This document shows positions 10,271-19,166 of a stretch of DNA of 64,000 nucleotides, in pieces. The notes under the pieces are model-generated. The model did not search any database, was not told the DNA's origin, and worked only from the letters and a program-made list of their open reading frames with translations. Position 1 is the first letter of the stretch, and every line of letters starts with the position of its first letter. Location: positions 84,461 through 148,460 of the forward strand of contig JAETNQ010000002.1 in assembly GCA_021772075.1 (NCBI GenBank), written 5' to 3'. A program made the translations under genes and the position numbers. This DNA comes from Lachnospiraceae bacterium (GTDB taxonomy: Bacteria > Bacillota > Clostridia > Lachnospirales > Lachnospiraceae).

Positions 10271-10863
10271 AGATATCCCTCCAATTTCTTATCGATCTGC
10301 TCATATGTATCCGCAAGGCTGCCGCCGTTATCGATCACGACCTTGCAATGCTTCCTGAACTCCTCTTCCGAAAGCTGCCGCTCCAGGATCCGGGAAATCT
10401 TTTCATCGCTGTAATTTCTAAAGCACTTCAGCCTCCGCCTCCGCACTTCCTCTCCGGCATAAATATACCATAGCTCATCTACCGTATTTTCATATCCGCC
10501 CTCAATCAAAAGAGCCGCTTCGATAAACAAAAAATCCGTCTTTCCTTCCCCGCCGACCCTTTCGATTTCCTTCCGGATATATTCCCTGACCATCGGATGA
10601 ACCAAATCGTTCACTTGTTGCAGAAGCGCTTCGCTGCCGAATATCTTTTCTGCCATTTTTTTCCGGTCAATCTTTCCATCCGGCGCAAGTATCTCCTGTC
10701 CGAGCAATTCCACCAGCGCCCTATAGCAGCTTTCTCCCGGCTCTTGCACCTTATGCGCCGCTTCATCGGCCAGCAATATATGACAATTATATTTTCCTTT
10801 GATATATGCCAGCACTTCCGTCTTGCCGGCTCCAATTCCCCCCGTAATGCCAATGATCTTCAT
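10267..10863 (-). CDS. coaE: Dephospho-CoA kinase
   Basis: 198 residues, standard for CoaE. It catalyses the last step of coenzyme A synthesis, phosphorylating the 3'-OH of dephospho-CoA with ATP. A P-loop GITGGIGAGKTEVL at the N-terminus and a LADEAAHKVQEPG segment (substrate-binding DXXXH-type region) identify it, as does LVHPMVREYI in the lid region. It follows polA by 17 bp, a very common arrangement in Firmicutes, and overlaps the FtsA-like gene by 4 bp. Confidence 0.93.
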   Translation of the reverse strand: MKIIGITGGIGAGKTEVLAYIKGKYNCHILLADEAAHKVQEPGESCYRALVELLGQEILAPDGKIDRKKMAEKIFGSEALLQQVNDLVHPMVREYIRKEIERVGGEGKTDFLFIEAALLIEGGYENTVDELWYIYAGEEVRRRRLKCFRNYSDEKISRILERQLSEEEFRKHCKVVIDNGGSLADTYEQIDKKLEGYL

Positions 10864-10880
10864 AAAAACTCCTGTTCCGG

Positions 10881-13544
10881 CTATTTCGCCTCATACCAGT
10901 TCCTTCCGGTATGCATATCCACTTCCAATGTGACAGCCAGATCCGCCGCCGCTTTCATTTCCTCATCCAGAATAGCTTTCACCTTCTCCGTTTCTTCTTC
11001 TGCGGTCTCGATCAAAAGCTCATCGTGTACCTGGAGGATCAGCTTGGAAGATAAATTTTCTTCCTTTAATCTCCGCCATACTCTGATCATGGCGATCTTA
11101 ATAATATCTGCCGCCGTACCCTGAATCGGGGAATTCATCGCAACCCTTTCCCCAAAGGAGCGCTGCATAAAATTACTGGAAAAAAGTTCCGGCACCGGCC
11201 TTCTGCGCCCGAACATCGTTGTCACATACCCGTCCCTTTTCGCGTTTTCTACCTGTCTGTCCAAAAATTTCTTTACTTCCGGATATGTCGCAAAATACTG
11301 CTCGATATACTCCGCCGCCTCTTTCCTCGAAATGCTCAGATCCTGGCTTAGCCCAAAGGAGCTGATGCCATACACGATGCCGAAGTTGACCGCCTTGGCA
11401 TTCCTGCGCTGCAAATCCGTCACTTCTTCAAAAGGAGTGTGGAATACTTTGGAAGCCGTGATCCTATGGATATCCTCATCCATTTTATATGCCTCTATCA
11501 GCTGGGCATCCTCCGACATATGGGCCAGCACTCGCAGCTCGATCTGGGAATAGTCCGCATCCGTGAACACAAACCCGTCCTTTGGGACAAATACTTTCCG
11601 TATCAGCCGTCCCAGCTCCATCCGCATAGGAATATTCTGCAGATTCGGCTCGGTCGAGCTGATCCGTCCCGTAGCCGTAATCGTCTGGTTAAATGTACTG
11701 TGTATCCTTTGATCCTCCCCGATATAAGCTGCCAGCCCTTCCGCATAAGTGGATTTCAGCTTTGCCAATCCCCTGTATTCCAGAACTTCCTCCACGATAG
11801 GATGATCCTGCGCCAATTTATCCAATACATCCGCAGCCGTGGAATATCCGGTCTTTGTCTTTTTCCCGCCCGGAAGCCCCATCTTCTCGAACAAAACTTC
11901 CCCCAGCTGTTTCGGGGAATTGATATTAAAATCACATCCCGCTTTCCGGTGAATGCTCTCTTCCAGTTCTCCGATCCTTCCATTTAAGGCTTCCCCATAA
12001 GCGCGCAGCTCGTCCGGCTTTACCTTAACCCCTTCTTTCTCCATGTCATGCAGAACATAAGAAAGGGGCATTTCGATCTCTTCCATTAACCGTTCCATGC
12101 CTGTCTGCCTGAGCTTGTCCTTTAAGGCAGGAGCGGCCATCCAGTCCACATACGCAAGAAAACACGCATATTCCATGACTTCCTTTTCTTTCTCTTCCGC
12201 CGCCTTTTTCAAGGGCGTTTTTCCAAACCTCTGCGCCCTCCCGGGAATCGCCAGGCCCAGATATTCCGAAGCGATATCCTCCGGCCCATAATCACTTTTC
12301 AAAGGATTCAGCAAATATGCCGCGATTAATAGATCAAACAGCCCGTTCGTCCGATCCGTTTTGATATATTCATACTTATTTTTTATATCGAAAGTAACAA
12401 AATGCATGCCGGTTCTTTCCTTTTCGGCCACAGCCTCTTTCAATCCGCCCAGCAAATATTCCTTTGTCAGAAAGCCTTCCGGCTTCAGAAAATAAACCTC
12501 CTTTTCTCCGAAAGCCAAAGAGATTCCGACAAAATCTTCCTCCCGGCGGCTGTCTTCTATAATCTCGAAAGCAGCCCATTTTTCTTTATCCGAATCTTTC
12601 AGCTTCCGAAAAAGTTCTTCCGCCTCCCCCAGCCCCGTCACTGTCCTGAAATATTCCGTTTCTTTATTTTCCACCCCATGTTGTTCAAAACGGCTCAATA
12701 TATTTTTAAATCCCAGCCGTTGAAAAATCTGATAGGCGTCCTCCGTATAAAAATCTCCGATTCTGGCATCCTCATACGAAAAATCGAAATCCCCGTCCAC
12801 TTTAATTGTCGCCAGTTCCTTGCTCAAATCCGCAAGATCTTTATTAGCCGCCAAGGATTCCCTGACGGACTTTTTCGGTACCTCTTCCAGGTGTTCATAG
12901 ATTCCCTCCAAAGACCCGAAACGAACCATCAGATCCGTCGCCGTCTTCTCGCCGACTTTCGGCACGCCGGGAATATTATCCGCCGTATCGCCCATCAGCG
13001 CCTTCAGATCAATGAACTGCACCGGATTCACCTGATATTTCGCTTCTACATCCGCAGCGTAGTAATCTTCTACTTCTGTCCTGCCGCCCTTTGTTTTCGG
13101 TATCCGTATCTTAATATGGGAAGAAGCGATCTGCAGCAAATCCCGGTCGCCGGAAATCAGCGCCACTTCCATCCCTTCTTTTTCCGAACGCTTCGCCAGC
13201 GTTCCAAGAATATCATCCGCTTCCAGCCCTGGCTTCTCCACCGTCCGTATTCCCATTGCCCCAAGGACTTCCTTCATTACAGGAACCTGCTCGCGCAGTT
13301 CGTCCGGCATGGGCTTTCTCGTTCCTTTATATTCGCTGTAAATCTTATGCCGGAAAGTAGGTTCATGTACGTCAAAAGCTACCGCCAGATATTCCGGATG
13401 CTCTTCGTCCAAAATCTTAAACATAATATTCAAGAACCCATAAATGGCATTCGTATGAAGCCCTTCCGAATTGCTCAGGTCAGGCACTCCATAAAACGCC
13501 CTGTTTAAAATGCTATGTCCGTCGATCAATACTATTTTTTCCAT
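10881..13544 (-). CDS. polA: DNA polymerase I
   Basis: 887 residues. The N-terminal ~290 residues form the 5'-3' exonuclease/FEN domain (LIDGHSILNRAFYG; EADDILGTL; GDRDLLQI; MGDTADNIPGVPKVGEKTA). The middle domain lacks the DxE exonuclease motif: the expected site reads AAFEIIEDS, so proofreading is probably absent, as in Bacillus PolI. The C-terminal polymerase has motif A DYSQIELRVLAHM, motif B RRNAKAVNFGIVYGIS and motif C LQVHDELLIE. It serves Okazaki-fragment processing and repair. It is the first gene of the polA-coaE run. Confidence 0.96.
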   Translation of the reverse strand: MEKIVLIDGHSILNRAFYGVPDLSNSEGLHTNAIYGFLNIMFKILDEEHPEYLAVAFDVHEPTFRHKIYSEYKGTRKPMPDELREQVPVMKEVLGAMGIRTVEKPGLEADDILGTLAKRSEKEGMEVALISGDRDLLQIASSHIKIRIPKTKGGRTEVEDYYAADVEAKYQVNPVQFIDLKALMGDTADNIPGVPKVGEKTATDLMVRFGSLEGIYEHLEEVPKKSVRESLAANKDLADLSKELATIKVDGDFDFSYEDARIGDFYTEDAYQIFQRLGFKNILSRFEQHGVENKETEYFRTVTGLGEAEELFRKLKDSDKEKWAAFEIIEDSRREEDFVGISLAFGEKEVYFLKPEGFLTKEYLLGGLKEAVAEKERTGMHFVTFDIKNKYEYIKTDRTNGLFDLLIAAYLLNPLKSDYGPEDIASEYLGLAIPGRAQRFGKTPLKKAAEEKEKEVMEYACFLAYVDWMAAPALKDKLRQTGMERLMEEIEMPLSYVLHDMEKEGVKVKPDELRAYGEALNGRIGELEESIHRKAGCDFNINSPKQLGEVLFEKMGLPGGKKTKTGYSTAADVLDKLAQDHPIVEEVLEYRGLAKLKSTYAEGLAAYIGEDQRIHSTFNQTITATGRISSTEPNLQNIPMRMELGRLIRKVFVPKDGFVFTDADYSQIELRVLAHMSEDAQLIEAYKMDEDIHRITASKVFHTPFEEVTDLQRRNAKAVNFGIVYGISSFGLSQDLSISRKEAAEYIEQYFATYPEVKKFLDRQVENAKRDGYVTTMFGRRRPVPELFSSNFMQRSFGERVAMNSPIQGTAADIIKIAMIRVWRRLKEENLSSKLILQVHDELLIETAEEETEKVKAILDEEMKAAADLAVTLEVDMHTGRNWYEAK

Positions 13545-13576
13545 ACGCCTTATATCCCCGCTGCCTTTACAGTACT

Positions 13577-13900
13577 TTACAGCACTATAATTAAAACAAT
13601 AATCGTTACAATGGTTATAATCGCCAGAATTTCCACGCCATATACGAAGAAATGGAATGCCTCCCGTATTTTCATCCTCCGCCTGGTATCCTCCATCATC
13701 CAGTCAAACTCCTTCTGCAAATCAAAGGTATTCCCCTCTTCCAGCCTCGCCATCCCTTCCTGCACAAGAAACTGTATGCTGAGTTCTTCCTTGCATTCCT
13801 TGCATTCTTCCATATGATCCAAAAAATTCCTCAGTTCCCTGCTATTTAATTTATGATTCAAAAAATCCGGTATCATTTTTATTGCTTCTTTACAGTCCAT
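13577..13900 (-). CDS. Small membrane protein with zinc-finger-like anti-sigma N-terminus
   Basis: 107 residues. The N-terminal part (MDCKEAIKMIPDFLN...HMEECKECKEEL) carries a His-x3-Cys-x2-Cys arrangement like the anti-sigma zinc-finger family zf-HC2. The C-terminal ~25 residues (VYGVEILAIITIVTIIVLIIVL) form one membrane helix. A topology with the zinc domain in the cytoplasm is likely. No sigma-factor gene is adjacent, so partner and function are unknown. It lies 32 bp upstream of polA and may share its transcript. Confidence 0.65.
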   Translation of the reverse strand: MDCKEAIKMIPDFLNHKLNSRELRNFLDHMEECKECKEELSIQFLVQEGMARLEEGNTFDLQKEFDWMMEDTRRRMKIREAFHFFVYGVEILAIITIVTIIVLIIVL

Positions 13901-14058
13901 AGCAGCTCCCCGCTCATTCTCTTACGTATCTTTCTTTATCTTATGCCGGGATACTTTTATGCGGTATACCCATGCTTTATTTACTATACACTAAAATCAG
14001 TTTTTTTGAAAGTATTCCGGGAAAATTAATTTGGGAAAACGCCGCAGAAAGCGGTACG
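13901..14058. other. Intergenic gap upstream of the anti-sigma-like gene
   Basis: AT-rich spacer between the nagB terminator and the small membrane protein gene. On the minus strand TTTCAA and TATAGT occur 17 bases apart (around 13970-14000), a weak candidate promoter for the polA-region operon. No repeat or RNA gene is seen. Confidence 0.35.
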
Positions 14059-14102
14059 AAAAAAGACCGAACCACAGTATAAAAGCTGTAGTCCGGTTCT
14101 TT
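14059..14102 (-). terminator. Rho-independent terminator after nagB
   Basis: On the minus strand an AACCGGACTACAG arm pairs with CTGTGGTTCGGT (with GU wobbles) around a short A/T loop and is followed by six T residues. It lies about 40 bp past the nagB stop and would end the ptsH-nagB transcript. Confidence 0.8.
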
Positions 14103-14140
14103 TATAAAATTCTTCCCCGCATCATAAATATAATATTATA

Positions 14141-14872
14141 TTACATTTTTACCAGCGAAAGAGCTGCCTCATCTGCTACTACCGTTACGTTAGGGTGAAG
14201 CTGTAAAACCGATGCCTGCACCTTAGGAGTAATCGGCCCGAAGAATGCGTCCCTTACAATCGCCGCTTTATCTTCTCCGCTGACTACCACCAGCACCGAT
14301 TTCGCCAGCATAATCGTCTTAATGCCCATCGTATACGCCTGCTTCGGCACATCGTCATAAGATGCAAAGAATCTTTTATTCGCTTCGATCGTAGACGGCG
14401 TCAGATCCACGCAATGAGTTTCCGGGATAAATTCATCTGCCGGTTCGTTAAATCCGATATGTCCGTTATGTCCAAGCCCTAAAAGCTGCAAGTCAATGCC
14501 TCCTACCGATTCGATCACCTTATTATAATCGGTACATGCTTTCTCGCTGTCCGGTTCGGTTCCGTCCGGAAGATGGGTATTATCCTTGTTTATATTCACC
14601 TTGCTGAACAGATGGTCATTCATAAAATAATAATAACTCTGGTCATTGTCTCTTGTCAGTCCTTTATATTCATCGAGATTGACCGATGTTACCTTTGAGA
14701 AATCCAGATCCCCCTTCTGATACCATTCCACCAGCTGTTCATAAGTTCCGATCGGCGTAGAACCCGTTGCCAGACCAAGAACACAATCCGGTTTTACGAT
14801 TACCTGGGCTGATATAATATTAGCAGCCTTTCTGCTCATATCCTTATAATCTTTTGCTTTAATTATTCTCAT
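14141..14872 (-). CDS. nagB: Glucosamine-6-phosphate deaminase
   Basis: 243 residues from the ATG at 14872 (AGGAG precedes it; a slightly longer frame begins at 14887). It converts glucosamine-6-phosphate to fructose-6-phosphate and ammonia, linking amino-sugar use to glycolysis. Family marks are LGLATGSTPIGTY near the N-terminus, VNLDEYKGL and GLGHNGHIGFNEP around the active site. It follows the HPr-like gene by 11 bp, which fits amino-sugar uptake through a phosphotransferase system. Confidence 0.94.
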   Translation of the reverse strand: MRIIKAKDYKDMSRKAANIISAQVIVKPDCVLGLATGSTPIGTYEQLVEWYQKGDLDFSKVTSVNLDEYKGLTRDNDQSYYYFMNDHLFSKVNINKDNTHLPDGTEPDSEKACTDYNKVIESVGGIDLQLLGLGHNGHIGFNEPADEFIPETHCVDLTPSTIEANKRFFASYDDVPKQAYTMGIKTIMLAKSVLVVVSGEDKAAIVRDAFFGPITPKVQASVLQLHPNVTVVADEAALSLVKM

Positions 14873-14883
14873 TTCTGCTCCTA

Positions 14884-15141
14884 TCACAAATTGGTTTCAA
14901 AGAACTTCTTCAAAGCTGCGATCGCTTCTGCCTCATCCGGCCCTTCTGCCCTGCAAGTAACGGTCGTCCCCTTTTTTGCGCCAGCGCCCATAAGCGCCAT
15001 GATTTTCTTTGCGTCCGCTTTCTTTGTCCCAGTATCCACCGTAATGGTACTCTTAAAAGCTGCCGCCTGCTTTACCAGCAATCCTGCAGGCCTTGCATGA
15101 ATCCCCAGCTCATCTTTGATTGTGTACTTAAATTCCTGCAT
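14884..15141 (-). CDS. HPr family phosphocarrier protein (position 46 is Lys, not Ser)
   Basis: 85 residues from the ATG at 15141, preceded by a good AGGAG; an upstream extension of 16 codons is not typical. The active-site loop GIHARPAG places His15 exactly where EI~P phosphorylates HPr. The regulatory region reads ADAKKIMALMG, so the Ser46 that HPr kinase modifies for CcpA-mediated catabolite control is replaced by Lys46. It may therefore be a dedicated carrier rather than the global regulator. Cotranscribed with nagB. Confidence 0.85.
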   Translation of the reverse strand: MQEFKYTIKDELGIHARPAGLLVKQAAAFKSTITVDTGTKKADAKKIMALMGAGAKKGTTVTCRAEGPDEAEAIAALKKFFETNL

Positions 15142-15347
15142 AATATATTTCTCCTTTCTTTCATTCCCTTTGCAAGGATTTCTATCCACATATTCTATTT
15201 CGGCAATATCCTGTTATCCCGTCTGTTGCTATACTTTCCACAAAATATCTGGGTATATAATAACAATTTATACAATTTCTGTCAAGCAAATAAAACTTTT
15301 TTTGTGTTTTATGTTGAATATATTTTTCTCACATTCCAATTTATTAT

Positions 15348-15426
15348 ACCTTTTTCAAAGGATACCTTTTTCAAAGGATACCTTTTTCAAAAAGATGACT
15401 TTTGCAAAAAGATGCCTTTTGCAAAG
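15348..15426. repeat. Short tandem repeat array, 16-17 bp x ~5
   Basis: Five head-to-tail units: two of ACCTTTTTCAAAGGAT, then one of 17 bp, then two diverged to TTTTGCAAAAAGAT. The AAAGGTATCCTTT junctions are near-palindromic. The array is upstream of ptsH on the far side of the tRNA terminator; the rest of the ~340-bp gap holds only AT-rich sequence. Probably slippage-derived; a regulatory role is not shown. Confidence 0.75.
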
Positions 15427-15437
15427 CGCGTATATAG

Positions 15438-15477
15438 AAAAAACCCGCCGCACTCCTCTCAGTGCGGCAGGTTCTTT
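15438..15477 (-). terminator. Rho-independent terminator after tRNA-Leu
   Basis: On the minus strand AACCTGCCGCACT pairs with AGTGCGGCGGGTT around a GAGAGG loop and runs into a T6 tract. It begins just past the tRNA 3' end. Confidence 0.9.
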
Positions 15478-15478
15478 A

Positions 15479-15562
15479 TGCCGATGACGAGACTTGAACT
15501 CGTACAATGTTGCCATCGTCAGATTTTGAGTCTGATGCGTCTGCCAATTCCGCCACATCGGC
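15479..15562 (-). tRNA. tRNA-Leu, anticodon CAA
   Basis: 84-nt cloverleaf with a 7-bp acceptor stem (GCCGATG / CATCGGC), A73, D-loop GGCAGACGC and a long type II variable arm. The anticodon stem TCAGA/TCTGA encloses the loop CTCAAAA, giving anticodon CAA (UUG codons). T-arm ACGAGTTCAAGTCTCGT is complete. The CCA end is not encoded. It ends directly at a terminator. Confidence 0.93.
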
Positions 15563-15636
15563 TTATTCTTATCCGGTCAGTATCTAACAACCGAGTAATA
15601 TAATACCATACTCGGCTGTTATTGACAAGTCATTTT

Positions 15637-16914
15637 TTAAAATTCTTTTTTCAAATTCTTATAAACATCCAATCCGTCAAATGTAGCAAAATAGTCTTCC
15701 GGCCGTTCCGCCCTGCGGATCAGTTGTACGCTGCCGTCCTCTTTCAACAGAAGCTCCGCTGATTTTAATTTTCCATTATAGTTATATCCCATAGAAAACC
15801 CATGAGCCCCCGTATCATGGATCACGAGGTAATCCCCCTTATCGATCTTCGGCAGCATCCTGTCTACAGCGAATTTATCATTATTCTCGCACAAAGAGCC
15901 TACTACATCATATTTACAGGTGCAGGGTTCCTCCTCCTTCCCAAGCACTGTGATATGATGGTAGGAGCCATACATCGCCGGACGCATCAGATTGACCGCA
16001 CAAGCATCCACTCCGATATATTCCTTGTAGATATGCTTCTCATGGATTGCCTTTGTCACAAGCGCTCCATAAGGACCCATCATAAAGCGCCCCATCTCCG
16101 TATAAATGGCCACATTCCCCATTCCTGCCGGAACCAGTATTTCCTCGTATGCTTTTCTGACGCCTTCGCCAATAGCGTAAATGTCATTCCCGTCCTGTCC
16201 CGGCTCATAAGGAATTCCAACGCCACCTGACAGATTGATGAATTTAATTGCCGCTCCCGTTTCTTCCTTCAGCCGCACGGCCATTTCAAACAACTGTCCT
16301 GCCAGCACGGGATAATACTCATTCGTTACCGTATTGCTCGCTAAAAAAGCATGGATGCCAAAATTTTTCACGCCTTTTTTCTTCAGTATGCGAAACCCTT
16401 CAAACATCTGTTCCGAAGTAAATCCGTACTTCGAGTCTCCCGGGTTGTCCATAATCCCATTGCTCATCGTAAATACGCCGCCCGGATTATATCTGCAGCT
16501 GATTGTTTCTGGAAGTTGACCCAGAATCTCCTCCAGATAATCAATATGCGTAATATCATCCAGATTAATAATGGCTCCCAGTTTGGCAGCATACGCATAT
16601 TCTCTGGCCGGAGTTTCATTGGAAGAAAACATAATATCCTCCCCCGTGATGCCGACCGCCGCGCTCAGCATAAGCTCCGTCATCGAAGAACAGTCACACC
16701 CGCAGCCATATTCTTTCAATATCTGCATCAGATACGGATTAGGCGTCGCTTTCACCGCAAAATATTCCTTAAATCCCGGATTCCACGAAAAAGCCTCTTT
16801 TACCGCCTGTGCATTTTTCCTGATTCCCTTTTCATCATAAATATGAAAAGGAGTCGGATAATCCTTTGCAATCTCCTCTATCATTTCCTTTGTTACAAAT
16901 GGTTCTTTTTTCAT
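15637..16914 (-). CDS. lysA: Diaminopimelate decarboxylase-type PLP enzyme
   Basis: 425 residues from the ATG at 16914, selected because ATGAGGAG (the upstream in-frame ATG) is itself the ribosome binding site. It is a fold-III PLP decarboxylase: the Schiff-base lysine is in EYFAVKATPNP, the phosphate-binding glycines in NLSGGVGIPYEPGQ, and the catalytic Cys in GSLCENNDKFA. It would make L-lysine from meso-diaminopimelate. It stands alone between ung and the tRNA; relatives acting on carboxynorspermidine or ornithine are less likely given CENND. Confidence 0.85.
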   Translation of the reverse strand: MKKEPFVTKEMIEEIAKDYPTPFHIYDEKGIRKNAQAVKEAFSWNPGFKEYFAVKATPNPYLMQILKEYGCGCDCSSMTELMLSAAVGITGEDIMFSSNETPAREYAYAAKLGAIINLDDITHIDYLEEILGQLPETISCRYNPGGVFTMSNGIMDNPGDSKYGFTSEQMFEGFRILKKKGVKNFGIHAFLASNTVTNEYYPVLAGQLFEMAVRLKEETGAAIKFINLSGGVGIPYEPGQDGNDIYAIGEGVRKAYEEILVPAGMGNVAIYTEMGRFMMGPYGALVTKAIHEKHIYKEYIGVDACAVNLMRPAMYGSYHHITVLGKEEEPCTCKYDVVGSLCENNDKFAVDRMLPKIDKGDYLVIHDTGAHGFSMGYNYNGKLKSAELLLKEDGSVQLIRRAERPEDYFATFDGLDVYKNLKKEF

Positions 16915-16928
16915 TTTTCTCCTCATTT

Positions 16929-17609
16929 CTATCCGATATCGTCAATCTGCCAATCGATCGGCTCTACTCCATTCTCTGCCAAAAATTCATTGGCTCTGCT
17001 GAAATGCCTGCACCCAAAAAATCCCCGGTATGCGGATAACGGGCTTGGGTGAGGCGCTTTCAATATAAGATGCCTGGGATTCGTCAGCATAGATATCTTG
17101 TTCTGTGCCGGCTTTCCCCATAAAAAATAAACAATCGGCCGATCCTGGGCATTGACCGCTTCAATTACGGCATCCGTAAACATCTCCCATCCCTTTCCCT
17201 GATGGGAATTCGCCTGATGGGCTCTTACCGTAAGCACCGTGTTCAACAGCAAAACTCCCTGATCCGCCCATTTTTTCAAATATCCGTTATTTGGAATGCG
17301 GCATCCCATATCGTCATGCAGCTCCTGGTAAATATTTTGGAGGGAAGGAGGAATATTCTTTTGATCCGGCAGTACGGAAAAGCTCAAGCCGTGGGCCTGA
17401 TGCTCATTATGGTACGGATCCTGCCCCAGCAGCAGCACCTTTACCTCAGCCAAAGGCGTAAAATGAAATGCATTGAAAATATCATCTGCCGGCGGATAGA
17501 TGACCACCTTGCTATACTCTCCCTGTACAAACTGAAAAAGCTGCCTGTAATATGGCTTGGAAAATTCCGGCTTTAATGCATCCAGCCAGTCATTTTGAAT
17601 CATTGCCAT
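16929..17609 (-). CDS. ung: Uracil-DNA glycosylase, family 1
   Basis: 226 residues, typical length. It removes uracil from DNA. The water-activating loop GQDPYHNEHQAHGLSFS and the minor-groove loop HPSPLSAYRGFFGCRHF with catalytic His are intact. It is followed by lysA after 14 bp and preceded by hisF after 21 bp, so these genes may share a transcript. Confidence 0.96.
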   Translation of the reverse strand: MAMIQNDWLDALKPEFSKPYYRQLFQFVQGEYSKVVIYPPADDIFNAFHFTPLAEVKVLLLGQDPYHNEHQAHGLSFSVLPDQKNIPPSLQNIYQELHDDMGCRIPNNGYLKKWADQGVLLLNTVLTVRAHQANSHQGKGWEMFTDAVIEAVNAQDRPIVYFLWGKPAQNKISMLTNPRHLILKAPHPSPLSAYRGFFGCRHFSRANEFLAENGVEPIDWQIDDIG

Positions 17610-17630
17610 TCTTTCGTACTCCTTTTCTCT

Positions 17631-18392
17631 CTATAGCCTTACCGATACGCCCCGTTCCCTCAAAAACTTTTTCACCTCGCATATCTCCAATTCTTTATAA
17701 TGAAACAGCGATGCCGCCAGCGCGGCATCTGCCTGGCCTTCCGCCAGCGCGGCATAAAAATCTTCCAGCCGCCCTGCTCCGCCGGATGCTATGACTGGCA
17801 CGGAAACATTTCCGGCTATCGCCTTCGTCAGCTCTATATCGTACCCGGCTTTCGTACCGTCGCAGTCCATGCTGGTCAAAAGAATCTCCCCTGCTCCCAT
17901 GCGGTCGGCCTTCATCGCCCATTCCACCGCATCCAGTCCGGTATCCGCCCGGCCTCCATGCTTATAAACGTTCCAGCCGGAACCATCCTCCCTCTTTTTT
18001 GCATCGATTGCCACTACCACGCATTGGCGGCCGAATATCTCCGCCGCCTGGCCAATCAGGCCGGGATTATCGATCGCGGCGGAATTGACCGAAACTTTAT
18101 CCGCTCCTTCCCTGAGAATCGCTTTAAAATCTTCCACCGTACGGATTCCTCCCCCCACAGTAAAAGGAATAAAAACTTTCTCTGCCACGCGCCGCACCAT
18201 ATCCACTACAGTCGCCCTGGCATCGGAAGATGCCGTGATATCGAGAAATACCAGTTCATCCGCCCCTTCTTTGTCATAAGCAGCCGCTATTTCCACCGGA
18301 TCGCCCGCATCCTTTAAATTGACAAAATTCACTCCCTTTACCACTCTTCCGTTATGTACATCCAGACAAGGGATAATGCGCTTTGTATGCAC
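17631..18392 (-). CDS. hisF: Imidazole glycerol phosphate synthase cyclase subunit
   Basis: 253 residues, a TIM barrel. It uses ammonia from HisH to make imidazole glycerol phosphate and AICAR in histidine synthesis. The catalytic aspartates lie in [18 protein letters not shown] and [15 protein letters not shown]; phosphate sites are [10 protein letters not shown] and [11 protein letters not shown]. The start is a GTG abutting the hisH stop. Confidence 0.96.
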   Translation of the reverse strand: MHTKRIIPCLDVHNGRVVKGVNFVNLKDAGDPVEIAAAYDKEGADELVFLDITASSDARATVVDMVRRVAEKVFIPFTVGGGIRTVEDFKAILREGADKVSVNSAAIDNPGLIGQAAEIFGRQCVVVAIDAKKREDGSGWNVYKHGGRADTGLDAVEWAMKADRMGAGEILLTSMDCDGTKAGYDIELTKAIAGNVSVPVIASGGAGRLEDFYAALAEGQADAALAASLFHYKELEICEVKKFLRERGVSVRL

Positions 18393-19013
18393 TTATTTAC
18401 CCTCCTTTTGTATTCCGATAAAATTATGGAGAATCTTCAGTCCCGCCTCAGAGCTTTTTTCCGGATGGAACTGGCAGGCGAATACGTTATCTTTTTCCAC
18501 CGAAGCATGAATCAGCGTATTGTATTCTGTCACGGCGGTAACGATATCCTTTTCTTTTGCCTTCAAATAATAAGAATGGACGAAATATACATAAGCCCCT
18601 TCCGGCACTCCGTCAAACAATCTCCCCTGCCTGGGATAGGCCAAAGAATTCCAGCCGATCTGCGGAACCTTCCCACCTTCTCTTTCCGGTATTTTTACCA
18701 CTTCCCCTTTGAGAATTCCTAATCCGGCAACTCCTTCGCATTCCTCGCTCTGCTCAAACAACAGCTGCAGTCCCAGGCAGATGCCAAGGAACGGAATTCC
18801 TCTGCTAATGGTCTCCTTTATTACATCTTCTAACCCATAACCGCGAATTTTCTCCATCGCCTTTCCGAAAGAACCCACCCCTGGCAAGATCACTCTATCC
18901 GCATTCAGGATCTCTTCCTTATCCCTCGTTACAGAAGCTTTTTCTCCAAGGAAAAGAAGAGCTTTTTCCACGCTTTTTATATTTCCCGCATCATAGTCAA
19001 TAATCGCTGTCAT
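18393..19013 (-). CDS. hisH: Imidazole glycerol phosphate synthase glutamine amidotransferase subunit
   Basis: 206 residues, a class I glutamine amidotransferase. The nucleophile elbow GICLGLQLL holds the catalytic Cys, and FACQFHPEKSS supplies the His-Glu pair. It pairs with HisF, directly downstream. The gene starts at the host/prophage boundary: a ribosome binding site (AGAGGAT) is present, but upstream sequence is prophage, so its original promoter or upstream his genes may have been displaced. Confidence 0.95.
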   Translation of the reverse strand: MTAIIDYDAGNIKSVEKALLFLGEKASVTRDKEEILNADRVILPGVGSFGKAMEKIRGYGLEDVIKETISRGIPFLGICLGLQLLFEQSEECEGVAGLGILKGEVVKIPEREGGKVPQIGWNSLAYPRQGRLFDGVPEGAYVYFVHSYYLKAKEKDIVTAVTEYNTLIHASVEKDNVFACQFHPEKSSEAGLKILHNFIGIQKEGK

Positions 19014-19166
19014 ATTCTTTATATCCTCTATAAATAGGTTTTTTTCTATACTTTCACCTGTTTTTTCCTCTAAATCGTATCCATTTTGTTACATTTTATT
19101 ATGTTTCATTACATCTTATTTTGCAGAATAATTCGTAAATAATTCGTATGTAAAAATTCTTACGAA
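19014..19166. other. Probable left prophage junction (attL region) with integrase arm-like repeats
   Basis: This 153-bp AT-rich gap separates hisH from the integrase stop. It holds ATTCGTAA, ATTCGTAT and an inverted TTACGAAT within 19130-19166, resembling arm-type integrase sites or a weak terminator. The core sequence cannot be fixed without the right end of the prophage. Confidence 0.5.

Noticed and set aside
9158..10414. A 418-codon + strand frame opposite the FtsA-like and coaE genes
   Set aside because: Shadow of genes with recognisable motifs; composition is unlike real proteins and neighbours all run on the other strand.
15348..15426. CRISPR array
   Set aside because: Units are adjacent with no spacers, the repeats are only 16-17 bp and no cas genes are present.
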